From G965232465 sp965232465 (GTDB taxonomy: Bacteria; Pseudomonadota; Alphaproteobacteria; JAQWUY01): DNA of 64,000 nucleotides. A program made the translations under genes and the position numbers. Below the pieces are notes generated by a model. It had not been told where the DNA came from and searched no databases. It was given only the letters and a program-made list of their open reading frames with translations. Positions 15,442-26,100 of the stretch are shown in pieces (within the stretch, counting starts at the first letter, position 1; each line of letters starts with the position of its first letter). The stretch spans positions 1,550,001 to 1,614,000 of the forward strand of contig OZ246977.1 of the NCBI GenBank assembly GCA_965232465.1. Direction: 5' to 3'.

Positions 15442-17512
15442 TATGGTATGTGAATTATTAACCGAAGAAATTCCCGCCCGGTTGCAAGCGGCGGCGGAAC
15501 AGGCATTTTTGCAGGCAATAACACAAGGGCTAACCCATAAGGGTTTACCATTTTCCAAGGGGTACAGCCTGTCCACTCCCCGTCGATTAGCGGTGATTAT
15601 CAAGGGCATCCCCCCTGTGCAACCGGACACCCGTACGGAACGCAAAGGTCCCAGCATAACCGCCCCAGAACACGCCATACAGGGATTTTTACGATCGGTG
15701 GGGTTACGCAAAGACCAATTGCACATCCGCAACACCCCCAAAGGGCGGGTATATTTTGCGGTAACCGAACACAAAGGGCAAGCAACCCCCACCCTATTAC
15801 CCCCTATTATCAACACGGCAATTGGTGCCATTGCATGGGCAAAATCCATGCGCTTTGCCGATGATACTTTCCGCTTTGTCCGCCCCTTACAACGGATAAT
15901 CGCCGTATTTGACGCACAGGTCATATGCGGATCGTTACCCCTTAATGGGAATAAAACCTTACCATACACGGACAAAACCTTGGGCCATCGGTTTATGACA
16001 GCTGATGATATACCTGTGACTGCACATAATTATAAAACCGCATTGGCAAACGCCCATATTATGGTGAACCGGACGGATCGTAAACACCATATCATCGACG
16101 GATTACAGTCGCAAGCCGCTGCAAAAGGCGTACAGTGGATCGGTGACGCAACATTACTGGATGAGGTGGTGGGTTTGGTGGAAAGCCCTGTGGTACTTAT
16201 GGGGGATATACCGCCACAATTTATGTGCTTGCCCAAGGAAGTTTTAATAACGGCGTTAAAACAGCATCAAAAATTTTTTGTATTCGAAGCATCGGATGGC
16301 ACCCTTGCCCCCTATTTTGCCACCGTTGCCAATATACACGCCTGCGATGGCGGACAAGCGATTATTCGTGGCAACGAAAAAGTCCTAAGTGCCCGCTTGT
16401 CTGACAGTGTATTTTTCTGGGACAATGACCATAAAAATTGGGCCGTGTACACACAAAATACAGGCTTAGCAACCATGACCTTTCATGCAAAACTTGGCAC
16501 TGTACAAGACCGTGTGTATCGCCTACGGCGCATAGGGAAAAACATCGCTGAGAGCTTACAATACGATACGGACACACAGGCGAAGGTATCAAAAAGTGCC
16601 CAAATATGTAAATCTGATTTGGTATCCGAAATGGTATTTGAATTCCCCGAATTACAGGGTATAATGGGGGCTTATTATGCCGAGCAGGCGGGCACAGACA
16701 CGCACATTGCCCGTGCCATCCGGGACCATTATAAACCCCGTGGGGCAAACGATGCGGTCCCCACCGACCCGGTGACAATTCCCCTTGCCATTGCGGAAAA
16801 ACTGGATACTTTATGTGGATTTTGGCTGATTGATGAAAAACCTACGGGGCGCAAAGACCCATACGCTTTACGGCGTTGTGCATTGGGGATTTTACGGATT
16901 ATACTAAAAAACGCCTTATACCTCAACATTATGGCGATTGTTGACAAAGCGTTTACCATTTACGCTGAACAAGGTATAATAGTCGACGATATACATATGA
17001 TACGCCATGATTTACAAACATTCCTTATCGATCGTTTGAAACATGCCTTAAAATCCGAAGGGATTCGCCATGATTATATCGGGGCGGTGCTGAGCGATGG
17101 GTTGGATGCCACCCTTATTGACAAGGTACACCTTGCCCGCACTATGGGGCAAAATACAGCTATCGTATCGATGGCAAAAACCGCATATACCCGTGCCAAC
17201 AGCATTTTGCAACAGGCACCGGACATGCCCAGCCCCAAAATACACAAGGAATATTTAAAGCACCCAGCGGAACAAGCCTTATACGAAGTGATAACAGATG
17301 CCCAACACACCCTCGATACAGCCCACGCAAATAAGGATTTTAAGGCGATTATACATATCTTATCCACCATAAACACCCCTTTAAACCAGTTCTTTGATAA
17401 TATCATGGTGCATACGGACGACCCCCACATACGCCATAACCGGTTGGCGTTGCTGCGTGCTGTAACAAACAGGTTTCATAGCATTACAAACTTTAATAGT
17501 ATTGAAAAATAA
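15434..17512 (+). CDS. glyS: Glycyl-tRNA synthetase beta subunit
   Basis: tRNA-binding subunit of the alpha2beta2 enzyme, 692 residues, normal length. It starts VCELLTEEIPARLQ (family: L-L-E-L-x-T-E-E-I-P-A), has PKEVLITALKQHQKFF at about residue 262, an HD-like middle part, and a helical C-terminal anticodon-binding region. It overlaps glyQ by 8 bp and is followed 11 bp later by pgk, so glyQ-glyS-pgk probably form one transcript. Confidence 0.98.
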   Translation: MADMVCELLTEEIPARLQAAAEQAFLQAITQGLTHKGLPFSKGYSLSTPRRLAVIIKGIPPVQPDTRTERKGPSITAPEHAIQGFLRSVGLRKDQLHIRNTPKGRVYFAVTEHKGQATPTLLPPIINTAIGAIAWAKSMRFADDTFRFVRPLQRIIAVFDAQVICGSLPLNGNKTLPYTDKTLGHRFMTADDIPVTAHNYKTALANAHIMVNRTDRKHHIIDGLQSQAAAKGVQWIGDATLLDEVVGLVESPVVLMGDIPPQFMCLPKEVLITALKQHQKFFVFEASDGTLAPYFATVANIHACDGGQAIIRGNEKVLSARLSDSVFFWDNDHKNWAVYTQNTGLATMTFHAKLGTVQDRVYRLRRIGKNIAESLQYDTDTQAKVSKSAQICKSDLVSEMVFEFPELQGIMGAYYAEQAGTDTHIARAIRDHYKPRGANDAVPTDPVTIPLAIAEKLDTLCGFWLIDEKPTGRKDPYALRRCALGILRIILKNALYLNIMAIVDKAFTIYAEQGIIVDDIHMIRHDLQTFLIDRLKHALKSEGIRHDYIGAVLSDGLDATLIDKVHLARTMGQNTAIVSMAKTAYTRANSILQQAPDMPSPKIHKEYLKHPAEQALYEVITDAQHTLDTAHANKDFKAIIHILSTINTPLNQFFDNIMVHTDDPHIRHNRLALLRAVTNRFHSITNFNSIEK

Positions 17513-17523
17513 GGAAATATATC

Positions 17524-18780
17524 ATGTTTAACACACTATCCGATTTACAAAAAATCGCCAAAAGCGGACAAGTTGTGTTGGTAAGGGGGGATTTAAATGT
17601 CCCTATGACCGCAGGGGCGGTTGCCGATACCACCCGTTTACAACGCTTGGTACCGACCCTGCGGGCGTTGTCTGATATGGGGTTAAAGATTGGTATTCTG
17701 TCGCACTTTGGGCGTCCCCCAAGGGGAAAAAATGTGGGAAAAAATGCGGGAAAAAATGCGGGGAAAAATGCGGGGAAAAATCCCCACCTGTCCCTATCCC
17801 CTGTTGCCGACAGTTTGGCGGAAGTTCTGTCGAAACCGGTGGTATTTTGTGATACTTGTGTGGGGGATTCTGTGAAAATTATGTTTGATACTATATCCGC
17901 TGGGGGCGTGGCAGTGTTGGAAAACACCCGTTTTTATACGGGCGAAGAAGCCAACCATATGGCATTTGCCAAACAACTAGCCGCCCCCGCCGATTATTAT
18001 GTAAATGACGCATTTTCCGTCAGCCACCGTGCCCATGCGTCGACCCATGCGATTGCACATGTATTGCCTGCGTATGCGGGCTTAAATATGCAGGCGGAAT
18101 TGGATGCCTTATCATCGGCACTGAACACTCCCGCCCGTCCGCTTATGGCGATTGTTGGCGGGGCAAAAGTATCATCGAAGTTGGATGTGTTGGCAAACTT
18201 GGTCCCCCGTGTGGATACCTTGGTTATCGGCGGGGGCATGGCAAATACTTTTTTATATGCTCAGGGCGTTCCCATTGGGGCGTCTTTATGTGAAAAAGAC
18301 TTGGCGGATACGGCACGACACATTTTACAATTGGCGGGGGACAACGGCTGTACAATGATATTGCCCACCGATGTTTGTGTATCCGATACTATGCACAATG
18401 GCACCGCCGCCCGCAACAAACCAGTTGCCCACATCAGCGACACAGACATGATTTTGGATCTGGGTCCCCAATCAACGGATATTATCATTAGCAAAATTGC
18501 CGAATCGAGAACCTTAATTTGGAATGGACCCTTGGGGGCATTTGAATATCCCCCTTTTGAAAAATCCACAATGGCGGTGTGCAAAGCGATCGTATACCAC
18601 ACGCAACACCACAATTTAATAAGCGTAGGCGGTGGCGGTGATACTGTATCCGCCCTTGCCATGGCAAACGCCAAACACAAAATAACCTATGTTTCCACCG
18701 CCGGCGGGGCATTCTTGGAATGGATGGAAGGCAAAACCCTTCCCGGTGTAGAAATTTTAAAAAATAAATACATCCCATAA
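17524..18780 (+). CDS. pgk: Phosphoglycerate kinase
   Basis: Glycolytic kinase that transfers phosphate between 1,3-bisphosphoglycerate and ADP. 418 residues. Signatures: VLVRGDLNVPM (substrate Arg/Asp/Asn), LSHFGRP, YVNDAFSVSHRAHAST, AIVGGAKVSSKLDVL, IWNGPLGAFEYPPFE and SVGGGGDTVSALA (nucleotide site). Between LSHFGRP and the next helix it has an unusual in-frame repeat of Gly-Lys-Asn-Ala units (residues 68-86), where most homologues have a short loop. AAGGA lies before the ATG. It follows glyS by 11 bp. Confidence 0.97.
   Translation: MFNTLSDLQKIAKSGQVVLVRGDLNVPMTAGAVADTTRLQRLVPTLRALSDMGLKIGILSHFGRPPRGKNVGKNAGKNAGKNAGKNPHLSLSPVADSLAEVLSKPVVFCDTCVGDSVKIMFDTISAGGVAVLENTRFYTGEEANHMAFAKQLAAPADYYVNDAFSVSHRAHASTHAIAHVLPAYAGLNMQAELDALSSALNTPARPLMAIVGGAKVSSKLDVLANLVPRVDTLVIGGGMANTFLYAQGVPIGASLCEKDLADTARHILQLAGDNGCTMILPTDVCVSDTMHNGTAARNKPVAHISDTDMILDLGPQSTDIIISKIAESRTLIWNGPLGAFEYPPFEKSTMAVCKAIVYHTQHHNLISVGGGGDTVSALAMANAKHKITYVSTAGGAFLEWMEGKTLPGVEILKNKYIP
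17725..17781 (+). repeat. In-frame 12-bp minisatellite inside pgk
   Basis: Almost five copies of a 12-bp unit (GGAAAAAATGCG and variants), reading GKNV-GKNA-GKNA-GKNA-GKN. Because the unit is a multiple of three, copy changes keep the frame. Confidence 0.95.
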
Positions 18781-18800
18781 ATAATAATGTTAATTTCACA

Positions 18801-19230
18801 TATAGTCAATTCGGTATAAAATGATTCACCATAGTTATACTGCACATTTTATTTTGTTGGTTATATGGTGAGTCTAAGGGGCTAACGCCCCTCGTTCGGT
18901 ATAATGTTGATTTTCCTGCACTTCGTGCAACAAAATACAACACTCACTCACCCCGCTCTGCACCACAATGCCACTGCGTGGCAAGCGGTTGCAACCGCAT
19001 GTAGTCAATCCGGTATAAAATGATTCACCATATTGTACTGCACATTTTATTTTGTTGGTTATATGGTGAGTCTAAGGGGCTAACGCCCCTCGTTCGGTAT
19101 AATGTTGATTTTCCTGCACTTCGTGCAACAAAATACAACACTCACTCACCCCGCTCTGCACCACAATGCCATTACATGGCAAGCGGTTGCAACCGCATTT
19201 AGTCAATCAAATTACATTTAATTGACTATA
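18801..19230. repeat. MITE-like intergenic repeat, tandem dimer (copies 3 and 4)
   Basis: Two copies of the element head to tail. The first starts TATAGTCAAT at 18801, and its right end merges with the left end of the second (GTAGTCAATCCGG near 19001). The second ends ATTGACTATA at 19230. They share one joining copy of the AGTCAAT end. Located after pgk. Confidence 0.92.
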
Positions 19231-19282
19231 TCTTCGTAAAAAACAAGAAGTTAATGAAAAATATGAACGATACAAAAGACAA

Positions 19283-19311
19283 GGAACGCCCATATAAATA
19301 TGTGGCGTTCC
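19283..19311 (-). terminator. Hairpin downstream of the methyltransferase pair
   Basis: Inverted repeat GGAACGCC / GGCGTTCC with an AT-rich inner palindrome, 76 bp after the stop of the last methyltransferase gene. The tract beyond it on the minus strand is only moderately T-rich. Nothing else is seen in 19231-19386. Confidence 0.45.
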
Positions 19312-19386
19312 GCAAATCTCCGTCTACATCTAGGTAAGTGAGATACACACATTGTACAAAAAGATGATGCTTATGTCAACACTTTT

Positions 19387-20646
19387 TTATTTATCTTTAA
19401 GGTAAGCGTTCATTTCATTTTTAATGTTCTGTAAATCCGCCCGCACCCATTCGTGATTATTTTCAAATGTGTTATGTATATGTTTTTCTAATTCCCGATA
19501 ATAGGGTGTTAAGACGCTATACTCATCGTCGTATCCCCTGTTGGGGTCGCTGGTTTGATAAGAATTAAGCCGTTGTTTTAAATTCAACGCAACCCCCACT
19601 TTATATTCATTGGGAAATGCGTTATTTGATATAACATAAACATATTTTTGTTGTTGTTTTTGCCCATCATTATCAGTGCGGTGGGGGGCATCGGTGCTAA
19701 AATGGACTTGATTTTGATATTTTAGCATATCGTTTTTATCGGAAACTTGTGTTTCGAGCCTTTGTCGTACCAAATCATATGCCTTAACTGATATGTCGAT
19801 ACCTATCCACTTGCGGCGTAATTGTTCCGCCGCAATACAAGTGGTGGCACAGCCACAAAATGGATCGAGGACTATGTCCCCTTCATTTGTCGATGCTTGA
19901 ATAATACGGTGTAATAATGCCAATGGTTTTTGTGTGGGGTATCCTGTACGTTCTTTTGCCATAGCATTTAATGCCTGTATATCGACAAAAACATCATTTG
20001 CTATTTTGGTTTTTGTTGTGGAACGGGTGGCATTTTTTGAACCAGATTCAATCCTTCGCAAAACTTCACTGGTGCGGGGAATTCTTATGTTGTTTGCATT
20101 AAAAATATAATTTTCTGATTTGCCATAAAACAATATAACATCGTGTTTTCGGGCAAAATTTTGCTTTCCTACACCCCCTGTTTGATAATGCCATATAATT
20201 TCATTTCTAAATTGTTTTTCGCCAAATATACAATCCATCATAATTTTTATGTAATGGCTCATGGCTGGGTCACAATGTAAATATAAACTGCCCGTTCGTT
20301 TTAAAATTCTGTGGCATTCTATTAAACGGATTGCCATATATGCTACATAACAAAAATTATAAGAGTTCCGTCCATCAATATTTTTGATACCCAATAAAAA
20401 ATTATGTAATTTTTCATTGTCTTCTTTTATCGATTCAACCCATTCTTGTTTTACATCCTCGAGTCGGAACCAGTCTTTAAAACTAGCCCCCTCCGCACTA
20501 CTTCCTATGGGTGCAGTAAATACCTTTTTCTTGTTAAATGGGGGGTCTAGGTATATTAAGTCGATAGTATTCGAATTGATACCTTGTAATATATCCAGAT
20601 TATCTTTACAAAAAATAGTTCTGTTTTTTATTGTGCTTTGAAGCAT
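19387..20646 (-). CDS. DNA methyltransferase with C-terminal GIY-YIG (T5orf172/MUG113-type) domain, copy B
   Basis: 419 residues. The N-terminal part is a beta-class amino-DNA methyltransferase: catalytic DPPF at 34-37 comes first, and the SAM-binding motif LDPFCGCATTC follows at about 260. The central part between them (about 127-232) would read the DNA target. A C-terminal domain from about 334 (KYVYVIS...YKVGVALNLKQRL...SDPNR) matches the T5orf172/MUG113 branch of GIY-YIG nucleases, suggesting a single-chain restriction-modification enzyme; modification only is possible. It starts at MLQST, 9 nt after AAAGG. Its paralogue lies 71 bp upstream on the same strand. Residues 1-126 are identical to the paralogue and 233-419 nearly so. 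Confidence 0.88.
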   Translation of the reverse strand: MLQSTIKNRTIFCKDNLDILQGINSNTIDLIYLDPPFNKKKVFTAPIGSSAEGASFKDWFRLEDVKQEWVESIKEDNEKLHNFLLGIKNIDGRNSYNFCYVAYMAIRLIECHRILKRTGSLYLHCDPAMSHYIKIMMDCIFGEKQFRNEIIWHYQTGGVGKQNFARKHDVILFYGKSENYIFNANNIRIPRTSEVLRRIESGSKNATRSTTKTKIANDVFVDIQALNAMAKERTGYPTQKPLALLHRIIQASTNEGDIVLDPFCGCATTCIAAEQLRRKWIGIDISVKAYDLVRQRLETQVSDKNDMLKYQNQVHFSTDAPHRTDNDGQKQQQKYVYVISNNAFPNEYKVGVALNLKQRLNSYQTSDPNRGYDDEYSVLTPYYRELEKHIHNTFENNHEWVRADLQNIKNEMNAYLKDK

Positions 20647-20717
20647 ATTTATAAGCCTTTCAAATTATTGCAAATATATTTTGGGATTTATATGTTTAAC
20701 TGCACTCAATTGATATT

Positions 20718-21974
20718 TTATTTATCTTTAAGGTAAGCGTTAATTTCATCTTTAATGTCCTGTAAATCCGCCCGCACCCATTCGTGTTTATTTTCAAATG
20801 TGTTATGTATATGTTTTTCTAATTCCCGATAATAGGGTGTTAAGACGCTATACTCATCGTCGTATCCCCTGTTGGGGTCGCTGGTTTGATACGCATTAAG
20901 CCGTTGTTTTAAATTCAACGCAACCCCCACTTTATATTCATTGGGATAGGCACTGTTTGAGATCACATATACATATTTTTGCTGTTGTGTTTGACCGCCA
21001 TTATCGGTGCGGTGGGGGGCATCGGTGCGAAAATGGACTTGATTTTGATATTTTAACATATCATTTTTATCGGAAACTTGTGTTTCGAGCCTTTGTCGTA
21101 CCAAATCATATGCCTTAACTGATATGTCGATACCTATCCACTTGCGGCGTAATTGTTCCGCCGCAATACAAGTGGTGGCACAGCCACAAAAAGGGTCTAA
21201 TACCATATGGTCTTTATCTGTTGATGCTTGGATAATACGGTGTAATAAAGCCAGAGGTTTTTGTGTGGGGTATCCTGTGCGTTCGTCGGAAGTGGTCGCA
21301 AGTATGGGGATTTGCCACCAATTTTTTATGCCTACCACCGAATAATCGCCTGTTTCATCTGTATAATATTTTACTTTACCCCCATGACCTCCGCCTTTTT
21401 TACCATATGATTTTTCCATCATATAGTTAAAATGATAATGTTTGGATTTTGTATAAAAAAGAATATTATCATACTTTTTAGAAAAATTTATTTTGGTCGC
21501 CCCCCCAGATTTATAACACCAAGCAATCTCATTTTTAAAATTATGTTCCCCAAAAATCCCATCGAGAGTTATTTTTAAAAAGTGCGACATCGTCTGATCG
21601 CAATGTAAATATAAACTGCCCGTTCGTTTTAAAATTCTGTGGCATTCTATTAAACGGATTGCCATATATGCTACATAACAAAAATTATAAGAGTTCCGTC
21701 CATCAATATTTTTGATACCCAATAAAAAATTATGTAATTTTTCATTGTCTTCTTTTATCGATTCAACCCATTCTTGTTTTACATCCTCGAGTCTGAACCA
21801 GTCTTTAAAACTAGCCCCCTCCGCACTACTTCCTATGGGTGCAGTAAATACCTTTTTCTTGTTAAATGGGGGGTCTAGGTATATTAAGTCAATAGTATTC
21901 GAATTGATACCTTGTAATATATCCAGATTATCTTTACAAAAAATAGTTCTGTTTTTTATTGTGCTTTGAAGCAT
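20718..21974 (-). CDS. DNA methyltransferase with C-terminal GIY-YIG domain, copy A
   Basis: 418 residues, same architecture as the following copy: DPPF at 34-37, a variable middle part, the SAM motif LDPFCGCATTC, and a C-terminal T5orf172/MUG113-type GIY-YIG domain. Only the middle differs strongly (here with MMEKSYGKKGGGHGGKVKYY), which is where beta-class enzymes carry target recognition, so the two should modify different sites. I start at MLQST (21974), because the same ribosome site and spacing (AAAGG, then CTTATAAAT) precede this Met in both copies; an upstream Met would add 12 residues absent from the paralogue. No separate restriction gene is nearby. Confidence 0.88.
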   Translation of the reverse strand: MLQSTIKNRTIFCKDNLDILQGINSNTIDLIYLDPPFNKKKVFTAPIGSSAEGASFKDWFRLEDVKQEWVESIKEDNEKLHNFLLGIKNIDGRNSYNFCYVAYMAIRLIECHRILKRTGSLYLHCDQTMSHFLKITLDGIFGEHNFKNEIAWCYKSGGATKINFSKKYDNILFYTKSKHYHFNYMMEKSYGKKGGGHGGKVKYYTDETGDYSVVGIKNWWQIPILATTSDERTGYPTQKPLALLHRIIQASTDKDHMVLDPFCGCATTCIAAEQLRRKWIGIDISVKAYDLVRQRLETQVSDKNDMLKYQNQVHFRTDAPHRTDNGGQTQQQKYVYVISNSAYPNEYKVGVALNLKQRLNAYQTSDPNRGYDDEYSVLTPYYRELEKHIHNTFENKHEWVRADLQDIKDEINAYLKDK

Positions 21975-22163
21975 ATTTATAAGCCTTTTAAGTGTTGTGC
22001 AACCGCCCATATTAAAATGTGTTATAATATAAAATTCTATATTTTATGTCCTTGCGGAGGTATGTATATAAATCCCATATGTTTTAAAGTAACGGGGCGT
22101 GTTTGATGGGATAACAAAATTGGTGGCTGGTTGTTTTTCGTTTTCCATTGTGTCTGGGTTGGG

Positions 22164-22775
22164 TTAATGTGTTAGGGCAATAAGTGCACCAAGAACGCCA
22201 ATAACAAGGACGGCATACCTACCACCAGTTATGGTTATATCTTTCTTAACATCTTGTCGTAACTGTTCAATATCCTTGCGGACATATTCAATATCCCGTT
22301 TGGTGTCCGCCCGTAACTGTTCAATATCCCGTTTGGTATCGGTGCGTAATTGTTCAATTTCTTTGCGGACATATCCAATTTCTTTATACACCTCGGCAAT
22401 ATCCCGTTTGGTTTCCGCCCGTAACTGTTCGATGTCTTTTTTGACATCGGCCATATCCCGTTTGCCATCGATTCGCAACTGTTCAATATCTTTGTGAATT
22501 TGTTCAATATCTTTGTGGATAAGGGCGATTTCTTTATGAATTTCCGCTATGTCTTGTTTGGTTGCTGGTTCTTTTGTGATTGCTACGGTGTTTTGTTTGG
22601 TTTTTGTTTCTTTTTGGGTTTGTGCTGTGGCTGGGGTGGGTTTTGTGTTTGGGGGTGTAAATACGGATTCTGCGAACGCTTTGGCGATGGGTGCGGACAT
22701 GCCCATGCGCATCAGTTCGGCGGCGGCGGTTTCTTGTTGCGTTGGTGTGACTGTTGGTGTTATTTGGGGATCCAT
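22164..22775 (-). CDS. Coiled-coil protein with C-terminal membrane anchor
   Basis: 203 residues of unrecognised function. An N-terminal region (1-70) is rich in Pro/Thr and contains SAPIAKAFAESVFTPP. Residues 72-180 are a long charged coiled coil built from repeats of the form DIEQLR-x-D-x-KRDIE (11- and 14-residue spacing). Residues 185-201 (YAVLVIGVLGALIAL) form one transmembrane helix at the very end. The layout resembles DUF1640-type coiled-coil proteins and tail-anchored proteins. An AAGGAG ribosome site precedes the ATG. Repeat copy 5 follows immediately upstream. The repeats are similar at DNA level, so length variation between strains is likely. Confidence 0.7.
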   Translation of the reverse strand: MDPQITPTVTPTQQETAAAELMRMGMSAPIAKAFAESVFTPPNTKPTPATAQTQKETKTKQNTVAITKEPATKQDIAEIHKEIALIHKDIEQIHKDIEQLRIDGKRDMADVKKDIEQLRAETKRDIAEVYKEIGYVRKEIEQLRTDTKRDIEQLRADTKRDIEYVRKDIEQLRQDVKKDITITGGRYAVLVIGVLGALIALTH

Positions 22776-22802
22776 AATGTTACACTCCTTAATATACTCT
22801 TA

Positions 22803-23033
22803 TATAGTCAATCCTGTATAAAATGATTCACCATAATTATACTGCACATTTTATTTTGTTGGTTATATGGTGAGTCTAAGGGGCTAACGCCCCTCGTGCG
22901 TTTGATGTGGATTTTACCATGCTTCGCATGACAAAATACCACACGCACTCACCCCGCTCTGCACCACAATGCCACTGCGTGGCAAGCGGTTGCAACCGCA
23001 TTTAGTCAATCAAATTAAATTTAATTGACTATA
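22803..23033. repeat. MITE-like intergenic repeat, copy 5
   Basis: 231 bp with both termini (TATAGTCAAT and ATTGACTATA) and the shared core. It lies between the coiled-coil gene and the end of the first giant gene. Confidence 0.92.
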
Positions 23034-23097
23034 ATTTTAATGCGATTTACAATTTTTTACCATACTCGTATTATCATGGATAATTTTATATTTGTCA

Positions 23098-23125
23098 ATA
23101 AAAAAAAGGGGGCGTCGGTGCCCCC
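23098..23125 (-). terminator. Terminator of the giant adhesin gene
   Basis: Perfect GGGGGC-ACCGAC-GCCCCC hairpin followed on the minus strand by seven or more T, 74 bp after the stop codon of the giant gene. Confidence 0.9.
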
Positions 23126-23198
23126 TTAGTTTCGTTTACTTGTACTATATTTTCCATACCCTTATGGGAATGGGTTTGTAGGAATGACTTTGCAAGAA

Positions 23199-26100
23199 TT
23201 ATTTTGTCCGCCAGTATGTAACAAGGGTTTTCGCAGCGTATTTACCATTGCTTGATGCGGGCAACCTAAATGTTAGTTTTATGGCTTTTCGGAAATTTCC
23301 ACCAGAGATTGTACGGATTCTGAGATCACGAATCTCTAAGGGAAGGAATCTTACCATCGAAGGTCTACTATTCACTGATGCGAAAGAAACAGTTAGTACA
23401 TAATCAGTGCCATATGATGCACCATCTGTTATATCCGAACCATCTTCGAATTTAGTCAATTTGACATCCCTCGCTACATTAATACCACTGGCATTTTCTA
23501 TTGCATTCGAGAGCTGTCGCTGAACGGCACCAATCCTTGGGGTATTTGATTGGCTCCAACTCCCGTGACCTGATTTGGCTCTTGCGGGTTGGGCTTTGCG
23601 TTGTACGGTTAGGGTAAATGTTTTTGAATTGTTGTTAAAGGCTTCGTAGCGTACATTTCGTGGTAGGGTTACGGTAACGGTTATGGTCCCTGAGGATTGG
23701 GTGCCTGTTATCACGCCTGTTGCTTGATTGATGGAACCGCCTACGGATGTGGAACCCTGGCTTGTACGGCTGTCGATTGACCAAACCGGCGTATACCAAT
23801 CTACACCAACGGTACGTGCTATTTTACCTGAAATTTTTGGCGTGAATGTGCTGCCCCAAGTTTGGCTACTGTCTCGATATCCATCAATCGTGTAGCCAGC
23901 AGAATCGTCGAATAGGGATGACTTGAAATTAAGATCACTGAAACTGGATGCGGGTGCAGGTTTGCGTTTTACGGGTACATCGACATTAAAGACCATTCTT
24001 TCATACTTATCGTTTTCGGGGTATACAACCCTTACTTTTACTATACCACTTGCCTTGGTACCCAAAATCTTACCATTATCAGGTACCACTGACACCTGAC
24101 CGGGACCGCTACTTGTTACAGTACCGGCGGTTGTCCCCGCTTTTATCAAGGAATATGTGGGGCTTTTAATGCCCGCAGGTATACTTGTTTTGGGATATGT
24201 AAGGGATCCACTATCACTTGTCCATCTGAAACCACTGGGGGCACTTACTTTAAAGTCGGGGTGGTCCGCTTGGGTTTGCTTACTGACGGTAAAGTTTTGG
24301 TATTCGAAACCACCTAATCCGCCCTTGTCCGCACGGGTAATTTTTACCAACAAGGTGCCCGATTTGTTCAGTTTGCTGGCATTAATTGCCCCTGTTTTGG
24401 CGTCAATCGCCCCTGATTGTGCAATACCTGAGGTGGTGGCTGTGTAACCGGTTGGTGTAACAGAAGGTGCTGCAATCTCAAAGGTGTAATCCGTATTTTT
24501 ATTAAATGTTACCCCATTAACAACCGTTTTTAACTTGTAATCGGTGCTATATGTTTGCCCCGCACCCCATTTTCCTGACCCTGTACGAATACCGGTACTT
24601 ATGGGGTTTGATATGGTTGTTATATCAATGTCTTCATTCACATCATTATACTTTGGGTGTTCCAGTGTTAAGGTAACATTTGCGTCTGTATGTGCACCTT
24701 TTACGACTATTTTATTTGATCCGGAAGTTATATTCGCTGGAAGAGACCCTTGTACTCCCTTCACTTTCCATTCGGATGCTTTGGTTTGTGAACCTGATGT
24801 TACTGTTAACTGTTGCAATAGATCGTCGAAGGATACATCTGTACCAGCAGTCGATTGAGGTACTCTCATATCGGCAAAGGCTAAGTTATCCTTTTTGTCT
24901 TGTTTTTTGATGGTAAGGTCCGCAAGGACGAATTTTCCTGTGTACTTAGGATCATCGGCTTTTGCCGTCACTGTAATGGATATTTTACCACCTGAGGTTG
25001 CCCCACGCACATCCCCTTCGCTATCGATTTTTAATGCACCGCTGGCGGGATCGGTGCTTGCTGCTGCAACAGCCCAATCAAATGTATTGGCCGCTTGGGG
25101 GCTACCATCACCGGGCAAGTTGGTATATTTTAGGTTAATTTCGTCACTAGAACTGGTTTTCCATTTCCCATCTTCACCCGTTTCAAACCCTATGGTCGGG
25201 GTCTTGGTTACATCGGTGCCAAACACTTGCTTTCCAACAATAAAGTTATGATGTACTGTTAAGGAACCGCTACCATCGCTTTTTTGACGGGCAATTTTTA
25301 TCAACAAGGTTCCCGATTTGGTCAGGTTCGCCCCTGTGATAGCTCCGGTTTTGGTGTCAATAGCTGTTTGTCCACTTTTAACAATACCTGCGGTGGTCGA
25401 TTCGAAACCTGACACAGTCGTACCGCTGGGCACAATAGAGAATGTGTAATTCCCCGTTGTAAATCCACCAGTTGTATCCAACTTATAATCTGGGGCGGCT
25501 ATAGTCGTGCCCCATGCACCGCTTAATCCTGTCGGGGTGTCGGTATGCATACCCCCATTCTGTGTAAACACTTTAAACAACGCCGATGCATCAATATATT
25601 TCTTATTTTCAAATGTAGCGGTTACTTGGGCACCGTTCCCTGCGATTGCTCCGGATACGGTTAGGCTCTTACCATTAACAGTAAGATTACCATTGCCCCC
25701 ATAGCTCAGGCTTTTTAAGATCCAGTCGGATTTTTGCGTTAGACCGTGCAATATAGACATTTTCGCCCGTATATCACTTTCGCTAATCGTGGTGGTGCCA
25801 GAAGCCGGTTCATCGGCAACAATATTTGCTATCCGTACAGGCGACATAATTGTCTGTTTGTCAATGGTAAAGGTCGCCAAGTTTAGTTGCCCTGTGTATT
25901 TGTCATCACCAGCTTTTGCCTTCATGGTAACCACAACTTCCCCCCCAGACAATGCCCCCATTATGCCCGCACTTGTAACGCTTAGCCCGGCACCGATTAC
26001 ATCCGGTCCCTTGTTTCCGTTCCCTGCCGCCGTCCATGTATAATCGCCAAAGGTTGTGCCACCGGGCAATCCATTAAAGTCAACCGGGATATTACCGCCA

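Noticed and set aside
22231..22826. Plus-strand frames opposite the coiled-coil gene
   Set aside because: Antisense images of the heptad repeats; the minus-strand frame has the ribosome site and a sensible coiled-coil plus anchor layout.
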